From: Paracamarosporium sp. OC-R06-R3
Lineage: Eukaryota > Ascomycota > Dothideomycetes > Pleosporales > Didymosphaeriaceae
Reading direction: 5' to 3'
Length of the DNA stretch: 64,000 bases
Assembly (NCBI GenBank): GCA_019828545.1
Contig: JACVRA010000165.1
Location: forward strand, 620,001-684,000
Part shown: piece after piece, positions 1-11,080 of the stretch
Position numbering within the stretch: position 1 is the first letter of the stretch
Layout: each line of letters starts with the position of its first letter
Made by a program: the position numbers and the translations under genes
The notes under the pieces: model-generated
Databases searched by the model: none
What the model was told of the DNA's origin: nothing
The model's input: only the letters and a program-made list of their open reading frames with translations

Positions 1-1960
1 TCTTTGACAGGGTGCGTGGCGTGGGTCTGTTGTCGTAATCGCATACAAGTGGTCTCGGTGGGGTGGGCTTCAGCTTCTTCCGCTTTGACTCTAGGACATC
101 GAAGAGTCGAAAACCGGCGTATGCATCGGCGGCAGCATAATGAATTTGCTCGTAGTCCAGAGATCTGCTCCAGTCACTCTCACGAACGCTACCAAGCCGC
201 TGTGGTTCATCGGCTAACGGTTCGCCCTTGTACAACGGCAGCAGCAGGTGTTGGTGAACCTGTTTGGCTAACTTCACGAGCCTATTGCTGACTTTGTGTG
301 GCTCTGTTGCATAGTATTCAACAAGATTATGCAGCCTGCTAAGTTCAAACACTCCACGAATTTCGATGTCGAAGTACTTTTCCAGGCGGCTGCAGTCGCC
401 CTTTATAGCAACACCCACCTTGAACGTATCGGGAGACTCCAAGACGGTCTTTAGCGTTGGAGGAAGCAGCTGTTTTGACGTTGTGCCAGAGAAACGCGCT
501 ATATGGAAAAGTGCGATGCGGTTTTCGCTTGCCAGCTGGATCAAAGATGCGTTCTCTTTGATGGAGTCCACATTCCCAAAGGGCTTCCACTCAATGTCGA
601 AGCCTACGACCTTCTCATTCAGGAAATACTTGGCCACTCGCTCTGCTACATCCATATTCGAGCAATAGTGTAGTAAAAGTTCCTCATCTTCAGGCCCGCG
701 GTAAAGCTTTTGGCTCCAGTAACTGGCGCGGGTTTGTGGAGGTGCTTGCAAAGCGTTGTACAGAGCATCTGGGGGAATTTGATAGCTTAGTGGTGTATGT
801 TCTTCCTCAGACTCTTCAATATCCGAGTCTTCGTCCATTTCGCTCCCAGAGTCTTCCTCGTGCTCGCTGTCGCTAGGTGGGTTCTCGTCAGTCTCTTTGC
901 CCAGATTCTCGTTCGGCGCCCGAGGGCTTTGTTGATTCGACTGGTCGTAAGAGTGGTCAGGGTGCCGTTCGCCGGTCGTACTATTGTGCGGGTGCTCTGC
1001 GCCCGATATATGACCACTGCGCTCGCCGCTAGACGAAGAGTGGCCAGTCACATTAGCATTAGTCACCGCATCGATGCTCTGCTCCCACAAATCACCATTG
1101 AAAGACATTGTCGTTGGCAATGGGGCTCTCATGGACGGCGTTGCTTTGAAACGTGGGCTAGCATGCAGCTTCAAGCGCGGCACAGATGTGCTCTCCGGAT
1201 TCACGTTCCAGCACATGACAGGTCGGCCAGGCCCTTTCAAAGATTCCATTTTCCTCGAATGATTTACATTCACATTATTATTTTGTTCGTTAGGCTCGTC
1301 ATAGAACCCTAACGTAGCGATCGTTTTGCCCACCTGCGTAAAGCTAGACGGCTTTGCCGACTTTGGCAACGAGGTGAGGCGGTCGACGCTATGCAAGTTC
1401 TTGAACGTTCGAGCTTGATAAGAGAGCAGCGTCGCCGAAAGGAGCCTGCGCATCTTTCCTAAAGCTGTCTTGCGTTCCTCTCGAAGTTTCCTTCTCGTGT
1501 TTCGCAAGCCCGATACCTTGCCAGTCAATATATATTTGCGTATTCTTGTTAAAGTCCAGTCGTTATTGGTGTAGTAGTAGTTGACATGCCACAGTGAAGA
1601 CAGATGCTTTAGGTATCTGTGCCGTTCAAACTGACGCTGGCGCCTTACATTCTGCTGTAGTACAGCTCCTGGATACTCGTTTCGCGGCCTTGCAAGAGAG
1701 CGATGGCCACGAGGCGAGCGTCCATACTCATGAATTCTGAAGGGGAGGGTTGGCTCCAATTTCCCAGCCTTCAGAGAACGTTCACCACTACGCAACTTGT
1801 TTTCCTTTGGCTCTATATGACCCTTGTTTATGCCTTCTGCTCCACCTTGTAGTACTCGATCGGTGGATGACTTGTATACGGGCAGCGCGCTGCAGTGTAC
1901 GGCTCGAGGTGACATAGCGAGGTGAGGCAAGCATGAGAATGCACTAAAACAACTCAGCAT
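1..1960 (-). CDS. RNase D/WRN-type 3'-5' exonuclease, C-terminus outside window
   Basis: One uninterrupted minus-strand frame of 653 codons runs from an ATG at 1960 off the left edge; a second in-frame ATG lies at 1915. The C-terminal third is a DnaQ-fold exonuclease domain. The motif FDIEW supplies the Asp-x-Glu metal ligands (about residues 455 and 457), and a late motif HYAAADAYAG (about residue 611) fits the Exo III Tyr-x3-Asp signature of RNase D and WRN exonucleases. Such enzymes remove nucleotides from RNA or DNA 3' ends using two metal ions. The N-terminal 400 residues are basic, then Ser/Asp/Glu-rich, and look mostly disordered; the first 15 residues from ATG 1960 are hydrophobic and Cys-containing, so a targeting peptide is possible. 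It diverges from LSM5. DNA versus RNA substrate cannot be told from sequence alone. Confidence 0.85.
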   Translation of the reverse strand, partial: MLSCFSAFSCLPHLAMSPRAVHCSALPVYKSSTDRVLQGGAEGINKGHIEPKENKLRSGERSLKAGKLEPTLPFRIHEYGRSPRGHRSLARPRNEYPGAVLQQNVRRQRQFERHRYLKHLSSLWHVNYYYTNNDWTLTRIRKYILTGKVSGLRNTRRKLREERKTALGKMRRLLSATLLSYQARTFKNLHSVDRLTSLPKSAKPSSFTQVGKTIATLGFYDEPNEQNNNVNVNHSRKMESLKGPGRPVMCWNVNPESTSVPRLKLHASPRFKATPSMRAPLPTTMSFNGDLWEQSIDAVTNANVTGHSSSSGERSGHISGAEHPHNSTTGERHPDHSYDQSNQQSPRAPNENLGKETDENPPSDSEHEEDSGSEMDEDSDIEESEEEHTPLSYQIPPDALYNALQAPPQTRASYWSQKLYRGPEDEELLLHYCSNMDVAERVAKYFLNEKVVGFDIEWKPFGNVDSIKENASLIQLASENRIALFHIARFSGTTSKQLLPPTLKTVLESPDTFKVGVAIKGDCSRLEKYFDIEIRGVFELSRLHNLVEYYATEPHKVSNRLVKLAKQVHQHLLLPLYKGEPLADEPQRLGSVRESDWSRSLDYEQIHYAAADAYAGFRLFDVLESKRKKLKPTPPRPLVCDYDNRPTPRTLSK

Positions 1961-2367
1961 GAATCTCAGGTAGACATTGAGGTATGTGTATTACTGCATG
2001 ACACGTCCTGTCCGTGAAAGACCTGGAGGCAGCAGCATCCTCTGAACGGCGCGTCGGCCATCATGACGCGCCCGGGAGACGACATCGGGCGCGCCAAGGG
2101 GGAACGCGCATCGTCGACGGAGCATTGGGCTCCATTGTTTGCTCAATCAGGCAGCAGGCGTCGCACGGTGCATGGACAGACGATGTCTGCCTGGTGAAAG
2201 GCGCCCAGAAGTCGGACCCTGGTATGGTAAGAGAATGAACGAACGGCTAGCTCGCATACGCGCGCGCTTTTCCGCCAAGACCTGGCATCAACCCCAACGA
2301 CCAGCCTGCAACTCGACAGCACCAAATATACGTATCAAAGCTTTACGACATCCGGGATATCGCAGCC
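1961..2367. promoter_or_regulatory. Divergent intergenic region between exonuclease and LSM5
   Basis: These 407 bases separate two divergently transcribed genes, so they must hold both promoters and 5' leaders. I see no clear TATA box. A G/C-rich stretch with several CGCG steps lies at about 2040-2120. No other gene is supported here. Confidence 0.5.
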
Positions 2368-2904
2368 ATGGCACTTCCATCGCTACCAAAGGCGCATAAT
2401 CCTCTGCTACCGCTCGGTGAGTCCTTGGCCAATTGTACTGAAGTCACATGCTGACGTCTGCAGAACTCGTCGACAAGTGCGTGGGCTCGCAAATTTGGAT
2501 CATCATGAACAACCACAAGGGTCAGCAGACATTCACATACAACAGAATCGAGCTGATTGACGACAGAATTTGTGGGGAAGCTTATTGGATTTGACGACTA
2601 CGTCAGTACGTGCGCTCAAGCACCCAAGCATTACACCAAGCGGCGAGCCTTCTGACAATTGACAGACATGGTCCTCGAAGACGTCCGGGAGATGTAAGTG
2701 CAAGCTGCTGGGGAAGTGTGTCACATCGGAAGTGGTTCTGACGGCTGTAGCGATCCCCAAGAGGGGGAGACCCGAATGTCAAAGATCCTCCTTAATGGTA
2801 ACAACATCTGCATGGTACTGTATGCACCGGGCACGTGATTTTTTAAAATACTGACAGTCGCCTAGATGGTGCCAGGAGGAGACGGAAAGTGGGTGGATGG
2901 GTAG
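2368..2904 (+). CDS. LSM5: U6 snRNA-associated Sm-like protein LSM5
   Basis: Six exons (2368-2416, 2464-2520, 2567-2605, 2666-2693, 2751-2814, 2866-2904) join in frame to give 91 residues, the usual LSM5 length. All five introns are 46-60 nt, GT-AG. The Sm1 motif (LLPLELVDKCVGSQIWIIM, then EFVGKLIGFDDYVNMVLEDV) and Sm2 motif (ILLNGNNICMMVPGG) are complete. LSM5 is a subunit of the cytoplasmic LSM1-7 ring, which promotes mRNA decapping, and of the nuclear LSM2-8 ring, which binds the U6 snRNA 3' end. The start is the first ATG, 16 codons ahead of the conserved core. Five introns in a 276-nt coding sequence mean no single-frame ORF scan would find it. Nothing is missing or altered in the fold. 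Confidence 0.95.
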
Positions 2905-5300
2905 GCTTGACCGATGGTGTGAAGAAGTGGACGGTCCTTGATGGCTCTACAATCCCTGCCCAATGCTCGGATTGAGGTTTTTGTCAACGGTCCCTGCATA
3001 ACGGCGTGCACACACGATGGATTTACGGCAACGATACTCTAATGGAAACGTTGAGATACCCGCACGATCTTGGGGTGGGCTGGCCGGTGTCTTCCGTTAA
3101 GGCAGATGCGGCAAGTGATAGTCGTACAGGGAGCGGTGACGCACAATGCTTTACTATATAAAACATCAATATCGAGATGATCTACGATCCAGGCATTGGA
3201 TATGACCACGTGATCGGTATGAAGGTCCATCCAATGTGATTTCCTTGGCATCATAGCTGCTCGAAATTACAGCAAATCTGCATCGCGAGTCCGCCTTCTA
3301 CTTCAGACTCGTCATTAACGACCGTAGAGGTGTGACTGCGATTGGGGTACAGCTATCGAGATCTGGGTGCCGAAGCGATGACGCTCCGCGTGCGTTCAAT
3401 ATGCATCATCCTTTTGTCACGTTGCGTCAAAGGCCTGCCGCGTCGAGCCTGCAGTCTATCACGATCGCATTTGCCCCTGGCTCGGCTTTCGAGAATCCCA
3501 TACCCGCTCATCGAAGATTCGGATGGCAAACCTTTTCTCGACCATATCTGCAGACGCTCCTCGGGGTCCATGGAGAGCATCTGCGATGCGATCTGATAAC
3601 AGCGCCCTCGCCACCCGAGGGGGATGAATTAGCAGGCCTCTCCGCTCCGCTTGAGCTTGCTGCATGCTCTCATTGGCCAAAAGCGCCATGAGCGGCGGAA
3701 ACAGGCGTGCCCAGACCTTCCACCCCGCCCCTATTGGGCTTCTCGGCATACTGCGAACAGCATAGATCGTCAGCACGGCTGTTGGCACAGGAGATGGACA
3801 AAGCTTCGTGATTGTCGCGATGCAGATCCTGGCAGCAGGGGCGGTGGGATGGGTGAAGGGTAAAAAGCGACTCGCTCGCTTACCGGCCGCACAAGGACAT
3901 CCCATACCGCAGCAGAGGAATGGGCTGATTATCTGCAGCGTTGGCTAGCGTTATGAAGTTTTTCTCTGAAGTGTCGTGGCCCTCTGCCTTAAGTGAATTG
4001 AACGATGCCCAAGTGGCATTCCCCCCAACACTATCACCGTGACTCTACGCCTCTCCGTCGGCACGCAAAGCCAGCCGCCACGGTTGAGGGGCTGCCGTTT
4101 CGCTCGTTTGCTGGCATTAGATCCGGTAAAGGCACGCCGAAGTGCAGCCATTCCCGAAGCGCGCTGCTGTCTAGGGCCCTGCATCGCGCTACGTGCCCTG
4201 CGACCGATCGCGTCCTTTGTCTCGATCCGCAGCCCTCGCTAGTTCTGGAGCTCGCAGGCCCACGCCGGCCATTCAGCAGGAGTCAGGACGGTGCCCTCGC
4301 GCCTTTCCGCCTCTGATCGCGCCGTGTGCTGCCAGCATCTCGACGAAGCCTCGCCGAGCAGTGCGTGCAGAGTTCCTTGTTGCGCCTGCCTTGCCTCTGC
4401 CGCCGTCACAGCTCCGGGCGTCGCTGCCGATCCCGTCGCTCTGACCTCACCAGCCGGCCACTCTCTGTCCATCCCAAAATTCCACGCTCCTCCCCTCCCT
4501 CCACCATGCCTTCACCCCTTTCGTAAACCCGCCAATACCTACTCTTCTGGAACTCGCCGCTTTGCCATGGTCGCCGCACGCCGTCTCTCCTAAGCCCTGC
4601 TCCAGCTCCGAGGATCTTGCTGGGCCGGTCTCCCGTTCGCCTTTTTCACCTCGTGTGCACCGCGTGAGCCTATGGTCCACCACACACCGCTGTGCATGCC
4701 CGCCGTGGACGCGCCCCATGCCGTGCGGTCCCATTCTGAACCTTACTGGCCGCTACATGGTCGTGCCTGCGTCAGGATCTCCCGGTTCCCTCCCAGCGCT
4801 GTGCCTGTGAAAGCACCGTAATTGCGCCCGCCTGCCGTCCCGTATCGTTATTAGACAGCCCTGAGCACACAGGCCCAGGACCCACCTTCCCCAAACCCAC
4901 GTTGCGTGCTACTCCTCCTTATGGACGAGTGCTAGACAACTACCCACCACACTTACTCTTCTTGCGCTTTGCGCCCTGCAACACTTGAACTACAACCTAT
5001 TTTTCATATTGCCCGGACTCGCCACTGGTGTCTCCCCACCAATTAAAAATTCCCATCCCAAGTTTTCCATTTCCTGTTTAGCTTATTTTGTATACTCCAC
5101 TGCGCGAGTCAACGTCTTCAAGAACACATAGCCATTGCCACCGGTGGCTTAATCCTACCACGCCTCTATCCTTAATCCTCTTCGGGTTTCCCCGGTTCTG
5201 GACGAACCCGAACCATATCGCTTACTGCGAAGCAGTAGCGACACAAGAACAACAACCCTATCACCACCCTGTCACGACATAGTATCGAGATTCTCCCTAC
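2905..5300. other. Intergenic region and pyrimidine-rich leader upstream of the SAM/HMG gene
   Basis: No gene is supported in these 2.4 kb. The left third is unremarkable. From about 3600 to 5290 the plus strand is GC-rich, then strongly C/T-rich, the look of a long promoter plus 5' leader for the gene starting at 5301. A 148-codon minus-strand ORF at 3459-3905 has no recognisable domain and no splice partner. Confidence 0.5.
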
Positions 5301-7054
5301 ATGAGCGACCTAGCGGAGCGTCTGGCGCGATTGGGACTGTCCCAATACCTGGAAGGATTCGTGTCCGAGGGCTTCGACACTTGGGAGACAGTCCTTGACA
5401 TTACCGAATCAGATCTGTGAGTGGAGTATTTGCCGTGCCCCAGCGATCGCATCCTTACATGAAACAGTGGCTCTCTCAACGTCAAGCTTGGACATCGAAG
5501 AGTATGTGTACAACACTGCGACACGACGAACATCATGTTTTAACTCTGTTCCAGAAACTTCAACGGGCAATCGCTGAATCGCGAGGACAGTCCTCAGGAC
5601 GCCCACTACCTATTGCATTCGACAATGCTGGCAGCGTGGACGGTTCCTATCGCAGCGATGACTCCGCGACAGAAACAAAAGCCAGACCGGGCGAAACTTC
5701 AACAGCAGCAGGCGTTACTCCCGGCGCCAAGAGAAAATACAGACGGCATCCCAAAGTCAGTCTGCTCCCATGTCACCGCACACCTTTCTCACAACTCAAA
5801 TCGTCTTTGTTTCCTTTCTAACATCTTCTAGCCAGATGAATATGCCCCGGAACGACCACCGTCGGCTTATGTCATTTTCTCTAATCGTAAGAAGCAATCC
5901 CCCTAACCCTGTACGTTATCCTCCTAACACCACATCAGAGGTGAGGGAGAGTTTGAGAGGACAGGAGTTATCCTTCACGGAGATCGCCAAGATTGTTGGC
6001 GAAAGGTGGCAAATCCTGCCTGCCGACTCGCGGGAAGCTTGTGAAATTCAGGCCAATTCCGCTAAAGAGAAGTACTATGCCGAACTCGCAGAATATAAGA
6101 AAACGCCCGAATACGAATCGTATCAGAGGTATCTAGAGGAATTCAGGGCAAAACATGCTGCTCCACCGAAGGGTAAGTCTCTTTGTTATCCGCATCACGC
6201 CATTGTAACTCGTGGTGACAGAGGCAGAAGGCAAACGTTCGAAGACGGAGACAGATACGACCACGTCTACTCGCAGCAGCAGTAATGATCAGACCGACCG
6301 CGCCGTGGGGCGAAGAATCAGCTCGGCTCAGGCAGACCTGTACACCGGCCTAGCTCAAAACGAATCGAGCCCTCCGATAGGGCCTGCGCGACTACCTTCT
6401 GGACCATCACGCCCGTCTAATTCCACATCGCCCGCTGTCCATAGTCGTTCAGGCTTCAACTCACCTCGAATACCCGAGCACTACTCCCCGCTTTCAGCCT
6501 CACCGCGATCAGCAACTCTCAATAAAGAGAACTCTTTCGAAACGACATCAAGCGCGATTGCTAGGGATGCGAGGGGCCAATCCGACACAAGTCTACCCTA
6601 TTCATCTTCCTCGTACGGGCACGGACCTTCCTACCCCCCATCAACCACGCCGCCCTTGTACGGTTCTCATTATCAAACATCTATTGATCTTCCATCGCGG
6701 CGATCGACACGGGAAATGCATCGACTCCCACCGCTTACCCACGAAGATACAACTTTATCATCAGACAGTGGTGGACAGGGCGGATACACCACCAACTACA
6801 GCGGGCAAGGCCTTCCGATCATCGACGCTTCCAAATCGATGCGTGTCCTTCCCGCGCCAGTGCCTAGTGTCATGGCATCCGCTCCATCACCTCTTGACCG
6901 TCCTTCGGTACAGCTGCCACCAAAACCTTCTCAGCAATATCCAGACTACAGGACAAACTCCCCACTTGCCGCGTTACTAAGAGCTGGAGAGTTGGCCAGA
7001 GTAGCGGACGCGGACGCAGATGATGAAGACATGGATACATCAGGATATCCTTGA
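5301..7054 (+). CDS. SAM-domain + HMG-box nuclear protein
   Basis: Six exons (5301-5416, 5468-5501, 5555-5755, 5832-5886, 5939-6172, 6222-7054) join to 490 residues. Residues 1-65 form a SAM domain (start MSDLAERLARLGLSQYLEGF, end LNVKLGHRRKLQRAIA), a helical protein-interaction module. Residues about 122-195 form an HMG box (PPSAYVIFSNQVRESLRG, then FTEIAKIVGERWQILPADSR), which bends DNA through the minor groove. The remaining 290 residues are Ser/Pro/Tyr-rich and probably disordered, ending in an acidic patch. Family knowledge suggests a chromatin or transcription regulator; the target genes are unknown. The two domains are split by introns at unrelated phases, and the start is fixed by SAM-domain homology at the first ATG. 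It lacks the motif set of mating-type HMG proteins, so I do not call it MAT1-2. Confidence 0.88.
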
Positions 7055-9037
7055 TGTTCTCAACGCGCCACATATACCCCCGTGCTTACTAGAGTACGGA
7101 TAACTTTGTTTTCTATCGGCCTTTTTGTTTTTTGGCATATTTAACCTAGTGAGTTCTAGTTCATTTGGAAAGACCGACGAAACACGTTTGCAGCAATAGC
7201 ACAATCTCATTGTCTTACTCTCATATATAAGAAAGGAAGATATGCAATCTCGGAAAACACAAATTCTTTCGTTACTTGCTTGTTGGGAAAATATGACTTT
7301 TGGATATTGTGCATGAGGCGATGCGCGTACAATTGGGTAGTTGCTTCGCATATCCGCACTTTCAGCCTAGTACCAACGGATGTTAAGTAGATTCTATTTT
7401 CTATTTTCAAATACGCTTTTCGATGGTCACTGTGCCACCCACTGAGAACAATCAAGCGGCCCAGGCTGTGTGCATCCGCGGCAGCTAATGGTCTTGGATA
7501 ACGATAGTCCAGCCTTGCTACCACTTAGTCCTACTTGGCTGCCTAACACTACATTTACAGTAGCAACATAGTAACAGGTTTCCCTTGACTGCCGGCCTGA
7601 TCGCTTCACGTTTCAGTTATATTGCCTGTTCACGCCGTGGTGACAGCCGAACTCATCTCAAACACGCATTCTGGGCTGCTCCAGACCGCGCGACTTGATG
7701 TTGACGGCGACAGCTACTGGCTTTGCTACCCATGAGCGAATCAGACGTTGTCTTTTTCCTCCCGACTCAAATATTAAAGGCCTAGACTTCAACTATTTCC
7801 AACGGTCGTTAGGGTATGCCCAACGCGGCTGCCGTGGTGCGAGACCTCGATCTTTGGTCCTCTTCCCCCATATCGGACATGCATGTCTGTGTAGGGTTTC
7901 ACAATAGTGTATGGAGATTGCCGATGCTAAAATAATGTTCTCGCATGCCATGGCCCCATAGCTGAGTCCGTAGTTTTGTTCGAGAATGGTCGTTTATCAA
8001 AGCTCAAATCCAGAGATGCAGTTTACACAAGCTTTTGGATAGGGTCTAACGGTTAGAAAATGGACCTGTTGATCGCTGCCTGTTCAGGGTATTGCGTGTT
8101 GCTACCCATGTTAGACCTTGGGTCCGCATAGGCTTGCGTCTCGCCGTTGCCGCCTGGTGCAGATAGGTGTTACCGCGGAACTGGGGGTCATGGGATTTCT
8201 AACATGCGGGAAAGTGTAATGGATGGCTCTGGCCATGCGAACTTGTGAGTACGTACAGTTGCTTTTTCCTTAAACAGGATTAGGGGAGGTGGGGGCGTTC
8301 TGGAGTCTGGTCCCGCGGAGCAGCGCCACCATCATATCTTACGGCGGCCGGACCTTGTTGCAGGGGCAGTTTAAGTGTCTAAGCTTGCACGCGTGATCGT
8401 CGTCCTAGATCCTTTGTAGAAAGGAAGCTCAGAAGATTCTTTACAAATTTTTGCGGGGTTGCGGTCGATATTGCCACCGCGGAAGCATCCGAGGGGATAG
8501 TCTGCGAGCAAGACAGGCTCGAATGTTGATCTACCGCCTTGCGTTAAACCGTACTTGTTTCAGATCCTTTATTCCCGTTAGTCAGAGGTGTGGGTATCTT
8601 TGTCCATCGTCTGGTCATGGCGGACATCTCAACGAAGCATGCCATTCCATATCTCGTTCTTAAGCGCTTACACTGCCTTCTGCTCCAGCGTTCTAGACAA
8701 GGCGATCAATCACCGCTCACCCCCCGCCGTCCGTTGTTGGGCAATGCGAGTGCGACCTACAATGCATGGGTCACATAGCCTGCTCTAGGTAAAACGAAAC
8801 TAAGAAGGGTAGCTGATCTGAACATTTGGTGCTGGTGCATACGCGCCAAGATCGCCAGCGTGCCGACCCATTGGGTCGGATTCTAGACTCCAGACGACTA
8901 CTCCCCTCTCCACCTGTCACACGCATCAATTCCCTTCCCTGCCCGGCCAGACCTTAGACACATACGTCCGCCCGCTCGCCAAGAAGTACACAGCCCCTGA
9001 GGCATTTTTAATCGTCCGCCGCTGGAGCAGGAACCGC
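7055..9037. other. Intergenic, no gene seen
   Basis: About 2 kb of mixed composition containing the 3' end of the SAM/HMG transcript and the promoter of the DUF3074 gene. Short ORFs of 60-105 codons occur in several frames, but none has a domain, a codon pattern or paired splice sites that would support a gene. Confidence 0.45.
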
Positions 9038-10043
9038 ATGGCGGGGCACGCAGAGGGCGGAGCGGGGACTCTGCCGGGGAGGAAGCTCCTCAAGCTGCTT
9101 CCGCTAGGCATGAATCAAGTGCCGACACATCCTGACCTGCAGGCCGAGCAGCATAACCCTCCAGCTCTTTCGTCATTCGTCACGCAATGTTTCAAGGAGG
9201 CGAACGAGGAAGACTTCAGCGCGTTCCATAAGATCGGAGAGGCGCGGGAGAGTGTGGAAGCAAAGGGGAAGAAATTTCCTGTTGTCATCGAGAAGCTTAA
9301 AAAGAGGGACGATGTCGAAGGTACTTGGTTTGCGAGGAGAAGTCTGCATGAGGAGGTCATGTACGAGGAGTTGGATGAAGTGTTGAGGAAGAATCACGAG
9401 AAGAATGAGATGGAGTATACGCCCGCTATTTATGATGTCAATACGTTGCTTGAGTGGCGTGTTGAGGAAGAGATCGAGGGCGTGAAGAGTGTGGAGCTGA
9501 GGAGTAAGTGTCTTTGAGCGTTTAATCTCTTGTTACGCACTCCTTCGATCGTTTATTGCTGATCTGTGCTAATATATGATAGTCACCCAAATGCATCACA
9601 GCATGCCAGCTCCCGTTCTCCTCAACGACCGTTTCTTTACTGTTCTCCTTGTATCATTCATCCCAACGACGCCAGCTCCTGGGACACTCGCTCAATCGAT
9701 TGACCTTCAGCTTCCTGTCGATCTAACCACCTTCCCAGCTGCCATCAAGGAGCGGAGTCACGCTGTCACTTCCAATTCTAAGGTCGTCTACAAGAGTCCC
9801 GCTTCCTCAACATCTTTCCAGAAGAAGCAAGACGGTAGGAAACTCGTGGAGGGGAGGTACGTCAGTCTAGAGAAGATCAGCAAAATGGAAGTGGACGGGA
9901 AACTGGTCAGCAAGTGGGAGATGGCGACCGACAGCGATGCGGAGGGTGCGCTGCCAATGGGCGTTCAGAAGCTAGGTATACCGAACGCAATTGTGAAGGA
10001 TGTCCCGCTGGCGTTGAAGTATGTCATCAAGAACAGAGGATAG
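9038..10043 (+). CDS. DUF3074 (START-like) domain protein
   Basis: Two exons (9038-9503, 9583-10043) give 308 residues. The stretch from about residue 85 on carries the DUF3074 pattern: a WFARRSLHEE segment, YEELDEVLRKNHEKNE, a central ITQMHHSMPAPVLLNDRFF at the splice junction, and a C-terminal SKWEMATDSDAEGALPMGVQ. DUF3074 proteins are fungal members of the START/Bet v1-like hydrophobic-ligand fold. The ligand is unknown; lipid binding is inference from the fold. The joined reading frame across the 79-nt intron is smooth (phase 1). The first ATG of the frame is used. The N-terminal 45 residues (Gly/Leu/Lys-rich, then Pro-rich) are less conserved in style, so the true start could be slightly different. 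Confidence 0.82.
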
Positions 10044-10424
10044 GAGAAGGGTATGAACATTGATTAGAGACCTGCAGTCTGGTTTGTGTCACGTAGACTG
10101 AGTCTTGTGTCTCTTGACTTAGCGTTCTTTGTGTAGTTTTGTATCACGGAAAGCGTTTCGGTTATGGCATGATTACATAGAGGATATCATGTTTACATTG
10201 TAGCATTTGAAATAACAGCCTACTACGTCAATAATCCTTTTTTGTGATCGTTTCAGTCCGCGAGGGTTCCTATTTCATGCATTATCCATGCATCCTCCTA
10301 CAAATGACTTACAGATGCTCCGGCCATAAACGACCATCTATTGCAATATGCAGGTAAATGCACTTGCGCAGTGTTCACACGTAGGAAAGCATCTGTTATT
10401 AACTATAGAGTTAAAGATAAGAAA

Positions 10425-11080
10425 CAAAAAACCAGGGAGAGCGTATGGCATGAGCCCAGGTGCAGGCGCAGGTGTAGGTGCAGGTATGTGGAGTACCCTC
10501 ACTTCACAAAAAAAAACGCAATACTAACGCTTTAAAACACTCTGTCCGCAACCGGATTCGAACATAAGCGCAAAAAAGGAGGGGGGGAACTTACCTGATT
10601 TAACTTGCTGGCCGCCGTGCCATCATCGGAATGTATCCGAATCATGTGGCGAAAAGAACCCTGCCTATTATAATATATATAGTCATATATACATTGTATA
10701 TGTTCTGTTGAGCCTAAAAATATTGTGGGTGAGGGATAGCGAGAGTGAGGGTTTGTTGGTGGGGAAGGTATGCGGAGTACACACTCAATGCACAAAAAAA
10801 AACCCAACAACAATACTTCAATCCGCTCTGCCCACAACCATATTCGAACGAAAGCGCAAAAAATTCAGAAAGAGGAGGAGGAGGGGACTTACCTGATGTG
10901 ATGTTTGTTGACCGCCGTGCCATCATCAGATTGACCGAATCATCTAGTGGAAGATACTATGTCTGGTATAATTTATATAGCTGTTCAGAATTTTATGTTT
11001 TCTATTGAAATTTAAATTCTGTGTATGAGGAGTGCCGATAGCGAGGGCTTGTTGCTGGGAAAGGTAGTGAAGGTAGGCGT
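10425..11080. repeat. Diverged tandem repeat, period about 299 bp, two full copies plus a partial third
   Basis: Copy 1 spans about 10425-10720, copy 2 about 10722-11020, and a third copy begins near 11020 and is lost after 11075. Shared landmarks are offset by about 299: a run of nine A (10508 and 10794), TTCGAAC with AAGCGC just downstream (10553-10570, 10850-10867), ACTTACCTGAT (10589, 10887), CGCCGTGCCATCATC (about 10612, 10912) and a TATA-rich patch (10669, 10968). Between landmarks the copies are well diverged, so the duplication is old. Read on the minus strand the unit has a TATA patch, an A-box-like and a B-box-like motif and a T9 run. Confidence 0.75.

Noticed and set aside
3459..3905. 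148-codon minus-strand ORF upstream of the SAM/HMG gene
   Set aside because: Arg/Ala/Pro-rich as expected from GC-rich non-coding DNA; no domain and no introns or promoter signals supporting it.
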